A stretch of 8,890 nucleotides of DNA, taken from the NCBI GenBank assembly GCA_003165615.1, contig PLWR01000185.1, forward strand, positions 1 through 8,890, in the 5' to 3' direction. A model generated the notes under the pieces. That model had not been told where the DNA came from. It did not search any database and worked only from the letters and a program-made list of their open reading frames with translations. Position 1 is the first letter of the stretch. Each line of letters opens with the position of its first letter. Position numbers and translations under genes: made by a program. Positions 1-6,364 of this stretch are shown here, piece after piece. This DNA comes from Acidobacteriota bacterium (GTDB taxonomy: Bacteria > Acidobacteriota > Terriglobia > UBA7540).

Positions 1-53
1 GCGGAGGAATAATATAAATCATTAATCGACGATGTACTAGTCCGAATGTAGAA

Positions 54-165
54 CCCCCTCACCCCCCGGCCCCTCTCCCCCAAAGGGGCGAGGGGAGGCG
101 TAATTTGGTTTAACTACCCTCGCCCCCTTGGGGGAGAGGGTGGCGCGAAGCGCCGGGTGAGGGGG
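54..165. repeat. C/G-rich inverted repeat, MITE/REP-like
   Basis: Two copies of one unit face each other. The left copy (54-95) begins CCCCCTCACCC and runs into CTCTCCCCC-AAA-GGGGCGAGGGG. The right copy (117-165) is its reverse complement and ends GGGTGAGGGGG. The right copy also keeps a small hairpin, GGCGCGAAGCGCC (142-154), which the left copy has largely lost. Each unit can fold on itself, and the two can pair with each other across an AT-rich centre (about 99-116). There is no ORF inside and no clear target-site duplication. A diverged, half-length relative lies at 4488-4536. I infer a dispersed non-autonomous repeat sitting just upstream of the ABC gene; it could affect that gene's transcription. 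Confidence 0.7.
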
Positions 166-231
166 TCACCCAGGATCAATTGAGAACCAATCGTCTGTGC
201 GCAAGGCACGTCCCAGGAATCGAGAACAGAA

Positions 232-1305
232 TTGTCATTCATTGAAGTTGAGGATTTAACCAGGACCTACAGCGCATCGGTCAATGCGCTGCACCACCTT
301 TCCTTTACGGTGGAAAAAGGCGAGTGGATCGCCGTGATGGGTCCGTCCGGCTCCGGCAAGAGCACCTTGATGAATATCCTCGGGGGCCTCGATATGCCGA
401 CAACCGGGCGCGTAACGCTGGATGGACGGGAAATCTCCGCGCTTTCCGCGAGCGAGCTGGCGCGTTTTCGGGCGGACAAAATCGGCTTCGTCTTTCAGCA
501 ATTCCATTTGATCCCGTATTTGACGGCGCTGGAAAACGTCATGCTGGCGCAGTATTTTCACAGCCTCTCAGATGAGCGCGAAGCCGCGGAAGCACTGGCC
601 CGCGTGGGATTGGGCGACCGGCTGCGGCATTTACCCTCGCAGCTTTCGGGCGGTGAACAGCAGCGCGTGTGCGTGGCGCGAGCGCTGATCAATCAGCCCA
701 ACCTGATTCTTGCCGACGAGCCCACGGGCAATCTCGATGAAGTGAATGAAACCCTGGTGATGGGCCTGCTGACGGAATTGCACCGCGCGGGCCACACCAT
801 TGTGTTGGTCACGCACGACCCGGAAATCGGCCGCATGGCCGAGCGCCGCATCGAACTGCACCACGGCCGCCTGACGGAAGTTTCCGTTTTCCCCACGAAT
901 GAAGAGGAGTTGATCGATAACCTGCTGAAGGCCGTCTGGCACGTGCAGGAGGATACTGGACACGATGTGCTTAAACCCGATGATCTCCCGGAGTTCGCGC
1001 GCAATCGCGCCACGTTTTTGTTAATGGCGCAGGAGGGACTGGTTCAACTCGAAAGTGGGGAACTTACTTTTGCCCCGCCCGGTGAGGCACGCGCCCGCCA
1101 TGTGCTGCGGCGGCATCGCATCTCTGAACGCCTGTTGTGCGAGACTTTTGGAATCGACAAGGATGTGGTGGACGATCACGCCGCCAAAATCGAGCACTCG
1201 CTCAGCCTGGATGTGACCGAGAAGATCTGCACGTTCCTTCACCACCCGCAAACCTGCCCCCACGGTTCGCCCATCCCGCGCGGGGAGTGCTGTCCGAAGA
1301 GATAG
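232..1305 (+). CDS. LolD/MacB-type ABC transporter ATP-binding protein fused to a DtxR-like metal-sensor region
   Basis: A 357-residue protein with a TTG start. The frame is open back to a stop at 181-183 and offers no ATG or GTG before 232; a weak AGGAA (215-219) lies 12 nt upstream. Residues 1-220 form a complete ABC ATPase: Walker A GPSGSGKST (37-45), Q-loop at Q89/Q90, signature LSGGEQQR (138-145), Walker B LILADEP (158-164) with E163, and switch His195. The lipoprotein-release/MacB style is clear. Residues 222-357 are not usual for this family. They resemble a DtxR/MntR repressor: a winged-helix-like stretch (224-285), then the metal-binding and dimerisation helices with RRHRISERLL (293-302) and KIEHSLS (319-325), and a tail CPHGSPIP plus GECC. 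H295, E299, E321 and H322 match known DtxR ligands; the position of DtxR Cys102 is Ala318. No permease gene is visible in the window. A metal-responsive ATPase is inferred, and its substrate is unknown. Confidence 0.9.
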   Translation: MSFIEVEDLTRTYSASVNALHHLSFTVEKGEWIAVMGPSGSGKSTLMNILGGLDMPTTGRVTLDGREISALSASELARFRADKIGFVFQQFHLIPYLTALENVMLAQYFHSLSDEREAAEALARVGLGDRLRHLPSQLSGGEQQRVCVARALINQPNLILADEPTGNLDEVNETLVMGLLTELHRAGHTIVLVTHDPEIGRMAERRIELHHGRLTEVSVFPTNEEELIDNLLKAVWHVQEDTGHDVLKPDDLPEFARNRATFLLMAQEGLVQLESGELTFAPPGEARARHVLRRHRISERLLCETFGIDKDVVDDHAAKIEHSLSLDVTEKICTFLHHPQTCPHGSPIPRGECCPKR

Positions 1306-1328
1306 GGGCTAGGGGTTAGGGATTGGGG
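1305..1328 (+). other. Putative G-quadruplex run at the stop codon of the ABC gene
   Basis: Four G-runs (GGGG, GGGG, GGG, GGGG) are separated by three loops of exactly 3 nt (CTA, TTA, ATT). The first G is the last base of the TAG stop codon. The G-rich strand is the coding strand, so the mRNA 3' end would carry the motif. The units are about 7 nt long, so this is also a short tandem repeat. Folding is predicted from the pattern only. Confidence 0.55.
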
Positions 1329-1341
1329 AAAGAACAAATGC

Positions 1342-1360
1342 TGAATTATGAATTATGAAT
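1342..1360. repeat. TGAATTA heptamer tandem repeat
   Basis: Two exact TGAATTA units and a third partial one (TGAAT) run head to tail with a period of 7. The array lies 13 bp after the G-rich heptamer-like run. Its function is unknown; short tandem intergenic repeats recur through this window. Confidence 0.6.
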
Positions 1361-1653
1361 GCGGAGCCGCCCGGCCCAGCCCGGAATGTTAAATAATTAG
1401 ATAAATCCCAGCACATTAACAACACAAACAAGGTTATTTATTTCTAAACAACACCTCGCGCAAAACCACCACGCACGAGGAATGTTTTCAAGCCGACGCC
1501 CCCCCAGAATCATTCCAAGGCGCGGTCAGGTCACGGCTAGCCAGTCGAGTTGACCATATCTACGGTTAGGCTGCTAGAACTGGCTGCGGCTAGCCGCGTA
1601 GATCCCCGTCCTCAACCATCTTTTCGATCTCGAACTTTCCCATCTCGAGCGCG

Positions 1654-1682
1654 TTGACTTGGCACAAGTCGCAACCTATGAT
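1654..1682 (+). promoter_or_regulatory. Sigma-70-type promoter for the kinase gene
   Basis: TTGACT (1654-1659) and TATGAT (1677-1682) are each 5 of 6 matches to the housekeeping consensus and are separated by exactly 17 bp. The predicted transcript start is near 1689, giving a leader of about 40 nt with a GGAGG before the ATG at 1730. Position, spacing and orientation all fit the kinase. This is a sequence prediction only. Confidence 0.6.
1656..1670. promoter_or_regulatory. Candidate operator: inverted repeat GACTTG-gca-CAAGTC
   Basis: Two perfect 6-bp arms with a 3-bp centre overlap the -35 box and the promoter spacer. A dimeric regulator bound here would block RNA polymerase. No regulator gene is adjacent, so the partner is unknown. 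A 6-bp arm repeat can occur by chance, but its placement is suggestive. Confidence 0.4.
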
Positions 1683-1714
1683 GTCGGCACGAGGAGTTCC
1701 TACTCCCAACGTTC

Positions 1715-1719
1715 GGAGG
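1715..1719 (+). promoter_or_regulatory. Ribosome binding site of the kinase gene
   Basis: GGAGG lies 10 nt before the ATG at 1730. It supports that start, where the protein begins [11 protein letters not shown] just ahead of the kinase glycine loop. Confidence 0.65.
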
Positions 1720-1729
1720 CCGCCTCGCC

Positions 1730-4381
1730 ATGATCGGTCAGAGTGTGTCCCACTATCGCATCGTCGAAAAGTTAGGTGGCGGCGGCATGGGTGTGGTGTA
1801 CAAGGCCGAAGACGCCAAGCTGGGCCGCTTCGCCGCACTCAAGTTCCTGCCCGAGGAGCTTTCTAAAGATCGGCAGGCGCTGGAACGCTTCCAGCGCGAA
1901 GCCCGCGCCGCCTCGGCGTTGAACCATCCCAACATCTGCACCATTTACGAGGTCGATGAGCATGCGGGTCGCCCCTTCATTGCCATGGAATTGCTGAAGG
2001 GTGAAACCCTCAAGCACCACATTACGGGAAAGCCGCTCGGCACCGATGATCTGTTGGAAGTCGCGATTCAGATCGCCGATGCCCTCGACGCCGCCCACGC
2101 CGAGGGGATCGTTCATCGCGACATCAAGCCGGCGAATATCTTTCTCACCAGTCGCGGGCAGGCAAAGATCCTCGACTTCGGCCTGGCGAAAGTGGCGGCA
2201 TCCCCGCGAGTAGTGGTCGAGGGCGTGGGAGCTTCAAGCCTGGCGACAGGAACAGGAGGAGAAGAACTTATCACCAGCCCGGGCACGGCGCTGGGGACCG
2301 TGGCGTACATGTCACCGGAGCAGGCGCTGGGGCAGGAGCTCGACGCGCGCACGGACTTATTCAGCTTCGGCGTGGTGCTGTATGAGATGGCCACGGGGCG
2401 CCTGGCTTTTTCGGGCACCACTTCGGCCGCCATTTTTGACGGCATCTTGCACCGTGCGCCCGCCTCGCCGGTGCGTTTGAATCCGGAGTGCCCCGCCGAA
2501 CTGGAACGCATCATCAACAAGGCGCTGGAAAAGGATCGCGACCTCCGCTATCAGCACGCCTCCGAGCTCCGCTCCGACCTGAAGCGCCTGAAGCGCGATA
2601 CGGATTCAGGGCGGTCCACCGCCGCGGCGGGGCTGATGCCCACCCAACGAGGGCGTCCACTCGGGGCCTCCCTGCGAAAGTGGTGGATGGTCGCACTCGC
2701 GGCCGTCGCCATCATCCTGGTCGGGGCATTCCTGGCCTATCGCTACCGGCCGGCGAAAGCCCCGAGCGGCCCCGGGAAAATCACGCAAATCAGCCATTGG
2801 AATAAGCCTATCTATAGCGCGAAGCTGTCGGCGGATGGGCGCACCGTGGCTTTCTGCTCGCTGGTGGGGGGTGTAGGTCAAGTCTTCGTGATGCTCGCCT
2901 CGGGCGGAGAGCCGCTGCAGTTGACCCGCGACGAGGGCGACAAGAATGTGGAGGACTTTTCCGTCAATGGCGCGGAAATCTATTACGCACCGACGTTCGG
3001 CCGCAACGAGACATGGGCCGTGCCCACCCTGGGGGGGACGCCGCGCCGGGTGGCATCCGGTCACGCCCTTGTGCCGTCTCCGGACGGCAGTTCGTTCTTC
3101 TACCTGAAGTACGGCAGTCGGGCGGTCTTCCGCGCCGATAGCTCCGGCCTCAACGAAGAAACGGTCTACGCCTTTGATAATCCTCCGCTGCAGCCGGTCT
3201 GGATTCTGCCTTTCCCTGGAGGCAGCGACCTGCTTGTCGCGTCAAAGGCGCAAGAGCTCGCCCGAGAATTCCAATTGCACAAGGTGAGTGTGGCCAGCCG
3301 CTCGGCGGTAGTTTTGGGGACTGTGTCCGGGATCAACACCGACATGGTCTGGGAGGAGCCTGGAAAGACCTTGCTCTTCAGTCGCACGGTCAGCGGACTC
3401 ACCAACCTCTGGAGGTATAACCTGGCCGACCGGAGTCTGGCCCAAGTCACGTTTGGTCCTGGACCGGATATGTGCCCCATGCCCGACCCCGCCGGCCGAG
3501 GAATCTACTACGCCAACGGCAGGTTGTCCGGGAATCTGACTGCCTACCATGTTCGTAGTAACCAGTTCGTGGACATTGTGGCGGAGGCCAGCTCGGAACC
3601 CATGATCTCGCCTGACGGAAAACGCGTGATGTACATCAAAATCCTTGGGTCCAACCAAACCGAAATCTGGGTTTCAGACCTCGGAGGCGAGGCCAGAATT
3701 AGACTTGCCTCCTCCGCATCGCTGCACACTGGGGATTGGTCACCTGACAGCTCTCAACTGGCCTTTATGGATTACCAGAGCGGAGAAAGCAAGGGCTATG
3801 TCGTCGGGGCAGACGGTCGTGATCTCCGCCAAATCGGGCGGGTGGAAGGGACTATGGGAGGGATTGTCTGGTCTGCCGATGGGAAATCGCTCTTCATTGA
3901 CACCGTAAAGCCTGGGCCCGAATGGACCGTTTGGAAGGCGAATGCCGACGGGTCGAATGTGGAAAGATTCGTGGACGGGTGTATGGCACTCGACGCGGCC
4001 CCAGACGGCAAGTATCTGCTGGCCGTCGGACTGGTCGGAAGCGAGGGGGAAATCTACGATATTCCCCTTGCCGGCAGGAAGTGTATCCCCTTGTCAGCCG
4101 GTGTCGATACCATCCCAGTGCGCTTTGCGCGCGATGGCAAATCGTTCCTTTACCCGGTTGCAACTCATGCGGAAGTGACCTTCTACCGCCAGGGGTGGGG
4201 TGACGGCAAGCTGGTGGGCAAACCCGAGGTCGCGCTCAAACTCCCCTTTGCTTTTCCTCTCGCCATTGCGGGCAACGGCTGTGACTTTTCCCGCGACCTT
4301 TCCACCATCGTCTACTCACGCCTGAGCGAGCAAGCGGACCTCTATCTTCTCAGCCCCGCCGTTACCGCGTCTTTGCATTGA
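1730..4381 (+). CDS. Membrane-anchored Ser/Thr protein kinase (PknB type) with C-terminal TolB/PD40 beta-propeller
   Basis: An 883-residue one-pass membrane kinase. Residues 9-287 form a complete Hanks-type domain: glycine loop [10 protein letters not shown] (15-24), Lys38, helix-C Glu57, catalytic HRDIKPAN (129-136), DFG (149-151), TVAYMSPE (190-197) and TDLFSFG (208-214). All key residues are present, so it should be active. The activation segment is long, about 49 residues, with a Gly/Ser/Val-rich insert at about 157-183. One hydrophobic helix (about 319-338) follows a basic linker. Residues 350-883 carry repeated PD40-like beta-strand motifs: SADGRT 367, SPDGSS 450, SPDGKR 627, SPDSSQ 671, SADGKS 715, APDGKY 757, ARDGKS 800. 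These fit a six- to eight-bladed propeller on the far side of the membrane, presumably a sensor. The gene has its own promoter and GGAGG and stands alone, so its signal and target are unknown. Confidence 0.95.
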   Translation: MIGQSVSHYRIVEKLGGGGMGVVYKAEDAKLGRFAALKFLPEELSKDRQALERFQREARAASALNHPNICTIYEVDEHAGRPFIAMELLKGETLKHHITGKPLGTDDLLEVAIQIADALDAAHAEGIVHRDIKPANIFLTSRGQAKILDFGLAKVAASPRVVVEGVGASSLATGTGGEELITSPGTALGTVAYMSPEQALGQELDARTDLFSFGVVLYEMATGRLAFSGTTSAAIFDGILHRAPASPVRLNPECPAELERIINKALEKDRDLRYQHASELRSDLKRLKRDTDSGRSTAAAGLMPTQRGRPLGASLRKWWMVALAAVAIILVGAFLAYRYRPAKAPSGPGKITQISHWNKPIYSAKLSADGRTVAFCSLVGGVGQVFVMLASGGEPLQLTRDEGDKNVEDFSVNGAEIYYAPTFGRNETWAVPTLGGTPRRVASGHALVPSPDGSSFFYLKYGSRAVFRADSSGLNEETVYAFDNPPLQPVWILPFPGGSDLLVASKAQELAREFQLHKVSVASRSAVVLGTVSGINTDMVWEEPGKTLLFSRTVSGLTNLWRYNLADRSLAQVTFGPGPDMCPMPDPAGRGIYYANGRLSGNLTAYHVRSNQFVDIVAEASSEPMISPDGKRVMYIKILGSNQTEIWVSDLGGEARIRLASSASLHTGDWSPDSSQLAFMDYQSGESKGYVVGADGRDLRQIGRVEGTMGGIVWSADGKSLFIDTVKPGPEWTVWKANADGSNVERFVDGCMALDAAPDGKYLLAVGLVGSEGEIYDIPLAGRKCIPLSAGVDTIPVRFARDGKSFLYPVATHAEVTFYRQGWGDGKLVGKPEVALKLPFAFPLAIAGNGCDFSRDLSTIVYSRLSEQADLYLLSPAVTASLH

Positions 4382-4487
4382 TTCCCGGCTGGAAAGAGGG
4401 AGCGCGCTGAGAAGACCTTTGAGGTGGTCAGAAGTCCCGGCCCGGATGGCCGTCGATTGGCCCCGCGGCCCGACAGCAACCAACTGA

Positions 4488-4536
4488 CCCCTCATCCGGC
4501 CTCCTCCGTCGGCCACCTTCTCCCCAAGGGAGAAGG
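4488..4536. repeat. C-rich dispersed repeat with a 9-bp hairpin
   Basis: The unit starts CCCCTCATCCGGCC and ends in a perfect hairpin CCTTCTCCC-CAA-GGGAGAAGG (4516-4536). Order and composition match the units at 54-165: a C-rich head, a GGCC-type inner part, then CTCTCCC and its complement. It lies between the convergent ends of the kinase and zinc-ribbon genes and might help end transcription, but no clear U-tract follows on either strand, so I do not call it a terminator. Confidence 0.55.
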
Positions 4537-4596
4537 CAGGGAATATTGATTTCTTCTCCCTCTCCGATGGTGGAATCAAAAGCGCAAGGGGTCTTG

Positions 4597-4920
4597 CTAT
4601 CCCGGAGCGATTTCCGTGTATGCAAGCGTGAGCAGGGCTTTGCAGGCCGCACATACGAATTGCGGCGGGGAGCCGGCATCGCCAATGGCGAAGACCCTCG
4701 GCTCATGGCACCGCGCGCAGGGGGCCGTGGGCGCGTCGGAATCGGGGTCGGGTGGGATATCAAAATTCTCCGCGACTTCCCCTACTCGCGTGGTTTCCAG
4801 CTCAAAGGTGGTGTAGCACTTGTTGCACACGTGGTTGTAGCAGCATTCCGGCTTGCAGGAATAGAACACATCGCCGGAACCACATTGCGGGCAGACCACA
4901 GAGATGGGAATTAGCGTCAT
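4597..4920 (-). CDS. Small double zinc-ribbon protein, function unknown
   Basis: A 107-residue cytosolic protein beginning MTLIPISVVCPQCG. I chose the start at 4920 because GGAGG lies 4 nt upstream and the first zinc ribbon follows at once. An in-frame ATG at 4998 would add 26 low-complexity residues, and it sits in a palindrome. Two CxxC-CxxC ribbons are visible: C10/C13 with C32/C35, and C68/C71 with C90/C93. Between the halves of the first is a further cluster, C22, C26, C27 and H30 (SCKPECCYNH). A short acidic proline linker (about 51-66) separates the ribbons. There is no membrane segment or enzyme motif. Such proteins bind zinc, or sometimes Fe-S, and act in protein or nucleic-acid contacts; I do not recognise the family. 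It is convergent with the kinase and points away from the prenyl genes, so context says little. Confidence 0.75.
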   Translation of the reverse strand: MTLIPISVVCPQCGSGDVFYSCKPECCYNHVCNKCYTTFELETTRVGEVAENFDIPPDPDSDAPTAPCARCHEPRVFAIGDAGSPPQFVCAACKALLTLAYTEIAPG

Positions 4921-4924
4921 GGAA

Positions 4925-4929
4925 CCTCC
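4925..4929 (-). promoter_or_regulatory. Ribosome binding site deciding the zinc-ribbon start
   Basis: Read on the minus strand this is GGAGG, 4 nt before the ATG at 4920. The spacing is short but workable, and it favours 4920 over the upstream ATG at 4998, which has no such site. Confidence 0.5.
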
Positions 4930-4952
4930 AGCATGGTGCAGGGGCAGCGATG

Positions 4953-4981
4953 TGTCAATGCTGTCATCCTGAGCATTGACA
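4953..4981. promoter_or_regulatory. Stem-loop in the leader of the zinc-ribbon gene
   Basis: The perfect 10-bp arms TGTCAATGCT (4953-4962) and AGCATTGACA (4972-4981) enclose a 9-nt loop. It lies 33-61 bases upstream of the zinc-ribbon ATG and would fold in its 5' leader. Bases 4962-4974 are also an exact 13-nt copy of the end of the repeat at 5039, so it may be a repeat remnant rather than a control element. Confidence 0.45.
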
Positions 4982-4990
4982 GCCTTGGGG

Positions 4991-5007
4991 CTGCCCATGA
5001 TGGGCAG
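4991..5007. promoter_or_regulatory. 17-bp palindrome, candidate operator upstream of the zinc-ribbon gene
   Basis: CTGCCCAT-G-ATGGGCAG is a perfect inverted repeat with 8-bp arms and a single central base. It lies about 70 bp upstream of the zinc-ribbon start, where a promoter would be expected. Its form suits a dimeric regulator, but no regulator gene is in view. Confidence 0.4.
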
Positions 5008-5038
5008 AAACTCGATGAAGAGAACGAATGTCCAATAC

Positions 5039-5146
5039 TGTCATCCTGAGCCCGCTTTTTGGGCGAAGGACCTTGGCAGTTGGCGAAGTTCATGATCGAA
5101 GTGAACTACGGGGGTTCTTCGCCCAAAAAGCGGGCTCAGAATGACA
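5039..5146. repeat. 108-bp MITE-like element with 34-bp terminal inverted repeats
   Basis: The left end (5039-5072) begins TGTCATCCTGAGCCCGC, and the right end (5113-5146) is its reverse complement with 32 of 34 positions matching. The 40-bp middle has a small stem GTTCA/TGAAC (5088-5092, 5102-5106). No ORF lies inside and I see no target-site duplication. The outermost 13 bases recur as a direct copy at 4962-4974. Repeats starting TGTCATYCTGAGC are, from memory, common between genes in several environmental phyla. I infer a non-autonomous mobile repeat or long hairpin element. Confidence 0.75.
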
Positions 5147-5261
5147 GCGCATGGGGTGGTGGTGCTAAATGAATTCCGGGTCGAGTTTCTGCAGAGCGCC
5201 GCGCCAAACCGAGGGGGACGGTTATTTGAATTCACTTCCCTTGCCATCATGAAGGAGACAT

Positions 5262-5292
5262 TACTGACGACTGAGAACGGAGGACTGAAGAC
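5262..5292. repeat. Degenerate heptamer repeat of GACTGAG type
   Basis: Successive 7-base units read TACTGAC, GACTGAG, AACGGAG, GACTGAA and then GAC. The period is clear although the units have drifted. It lies about 55 bp upstream of the prenyltransferase start. Function unknown. Confidence 0.5.
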
Positions 5293-5347
5293 ATAACTCG
5301 TTTTTTCCCCTTGTAAGCAATGCAGGATAGGCTGAAAATACGCGCGC

Positions 5348-6262
5348 ATGGCTTCTTTGCGCACCTACTGGACGTTTTCCCGGCCCTTTACGCTGGTTCC
5401 TCCCATGACGGGGATATTCTCGGGTTTCCTCCTGGGATACGGGGCCACGCATGCCACCATTCATCCTATTCAAATCACGCTGGCCGTACTTGCCGCGGGC
5501 GTGCTGAACGCCGCTTCCAACGGGCTGAACCAGATCTGCGACCTCACCAACGATCGCATCAACAAGCCGCACCGGCCGATTCCTTCGGGTGAGCTGACCA
5601 TGCGCGAGGCATGGATTTTCACCGTGGCGACTTACGCTTTGGCACTGGCCATGGTGGCGGCGGTGAATCGCCAAACCTTCGCCATTTATGTGATTGCCGC
5701 GCTTGCCACGGTGGCTTATTCCGCGCCTCCCATTCGATTGAAGCGGCATCCGGTGGGTTCCAACCTGATCATTGCGCTCATTCGCGGCTGGCTGCTGAAG
5801 GTGGCGGGATGGGCGGCGGTGGCGACGGTGCTGACTTCGATTGAGCCCTGGTACATCGGCTCCATCTATTTTGTTTTTCTGCTCGGAGCGGCCACCACCA
5901 AGGATTTCGCCGATATCGAAGGCGACCGGGCGGCGGGGTGCATCACCCTGCCGGTGAAATACGGAGCCACCTGGAGCGCGCGCGCTATCACCCCATCCTT
6001 CATCCTGCCATGGCTGATGTTGCCTCTCGGCCTGGCGCTTCACGTGCTCAGCGGCAATCCCGCCGCCATCCTCGCATTAAGTGTCATTATGGTGACCTGG
6101 GGCGCCTACGTCGCCTACTTGATTAATAAGGACCCGCACCGGTTGGTGACCGAGGGCGAAAACCATCCGTCCTGGCACCACATGTACTGGATGATGATGG
6201 TTGGCCATTTGGGCCTGGCGGGGGCATACTTGATTCGCAATCCGGGTCTTCGAATTTGGTAA
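5348..6262 (+). CDS. UbiA-family membrane prenyltransferase
   Basis: A 304-residue polytopic membrane protein with about eight or nine hydrophobic helices. UbiA enzymes move a prenyl chain from its diphosphate to an aromatic or alcohol acceptor using Mg2+ held by two Asp-rich motifs. Both are intact: N61-x3-D65-x3-D69 within NQICDLTNDRINKPHRPIPS, and D186-FA-D189-IEG-D193. The YSAPPIRLKR loop (124-133) is also typical. The form INKPHRPIPSGE is closer, by recall, to the chlorophyll-synthase, homogentisate-prenyltransferase and archaeal lipid-ether branches than to classic UbiA or MenA, so the acceptor is uncertain. The start fits the family's short N-terminus (LRTYWTFSRPF), but no good Shine-Dalgarno precedes it; AGGATAGG at 5324-5331 is 16 nt away. 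The next two genes on the same strand encode likely prenyl-alcohol enzymes, which could supply its donor. Confidence 0.9.
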   Translation: MASLRTYWTFSRPFTLVPPMTGIFSGFLLGYGATHATIHPIQITLAVLAAGVLNAASNGLNQICDLTNDRINKPHRPIPSGELTMREAWIFTVATYALALAMVAAVNRQTFAIYVIAALATVAYSAPPIRLKRHPVGSNLIIALIRGWLLKVAGWAAVATVLTSIEPWYIGSIYFVFLLGAATTKDFADIEGDRAAGCITLPVKYGATWSARAITPSFILPWLMLPLGLALHVLSGNPAAILALSVIMVTWGAYVAYLINKDPHRLVTEGENHPSWHHMYWMMMVGHLGLAGAYLIRNPGLRIW

Positions 6263-6364
6263 GATCATGTGATCGGGTGATCCGGTGAACAAAAAAACCG
6301 CTCGACCTTGCTCGTTCTTTGTTCACCCGATCACCGGATCACCCGATCTCCCGATCATATGATC
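6263..6364. repeat. GATC-phased octamer array forming an imperfect inverted repeat
   Basis: The array begins right after the prenyltransferase stop codon. The left arm is GATCATGT-GATCGGGT-GATCCGGT-GAAC (6263-6290). The right arm is GATCACCG-GATCACCC-GATCTCCC-GATCATAT-GATC (6329-6364). Units are exactly 8 bp and give eight GATC sites in 102 bp. The arms pair: 6271-6293 can form 23 bp with 6318-6327 plus 6336-6348, leaving one extra octamer unit (6328-6335) bulged. GATCATATGATC (6353-6364) is itself a palindrome and contains the start codon of the next gene. An A-run (6291-6297) lies near the apex. Confidence 0.8.

Larger units (their letters stand above)
1306..1729. other. Non-coding region between the ABC fusion and the kinase
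   Basis: I find no credible gene in these 424 bases. They hold the G-rich run, a TGAATTA heptamer repeat, an AT-rich stretch (about 1386-1450), a weak stem-loop (CCTCGCGC 1454-1461 with GCACGAGG 1473-1480), a 12-bp perfect palindrome GCGGCTAGCCGC (1586-1597) enclosed by TCTACG/CGTAGA (1559-1564 and 1597-1602), and the kinase promoter. No rho-independent terminator with a U-tract is evident after the ABC gene. Confidence 0.6.
4921..5347. other. Non-coding, repeat-rich region between the zinc-ribbon and prenyltransferase genes
   Basis: I find no credible gene in these 427 bases. They hold the zinc-ribbon gene's RBS, a stem-loop, a 17-bp palindrome, a truncated and a full MITE-like repeat, and a degenerate heptamer array. 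A T-run (5300-5306) follows the heptamers but has no stem before it. Promoters for both divergent genes should lie here, yet I see no pair of boxes good enough to call. Confidence 0.6.

Noticed and set aside
1590..1700. Minus-strand stretch that translates to a plausible-looking protein end (GCDLCQVNALEMGKFEIEK)
   Set aside because: It could be a remnant of a lost gene, but it has no start of its own outside the kinase region, matches nothing I recognise, and overlaps the likely kinase promoter.
4516..4536. Rho-independent terminator between the convergent genes
   Set aside because: The 9-bp stem is good, but no U-tract follows on either strand and it is part of a dispersed repeat.
4921..4998. 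26-residue N-terminal extension of the zinc-ribbon protein
   Set aside because: The downstream ATG at 4920 has a GGAGG and directly precedes the first zinc ribbon.
5261..6043. 260-residue open frame on the minus strand opposite the prenyltransferase gene
   Set aside because: Its sequence is Arg/Gly/His-rich and low in hydrophobic order, as expected of an antisense frame in GC-rich DNA, while the plus strand has intact UbiA motifs.
6308..6358. Upstream TTG start adding 17 residues to the SDR
   Set aside because: The added residues are translated GATC repeat (SPDHRITRSPDH), and the Rossmann fold begins normally at the ATG at 6359.
6263..6364. CRISPR array
   Set aside because: The units are only 8 bp with no spacers, and the two arrays are in inverted orientation.
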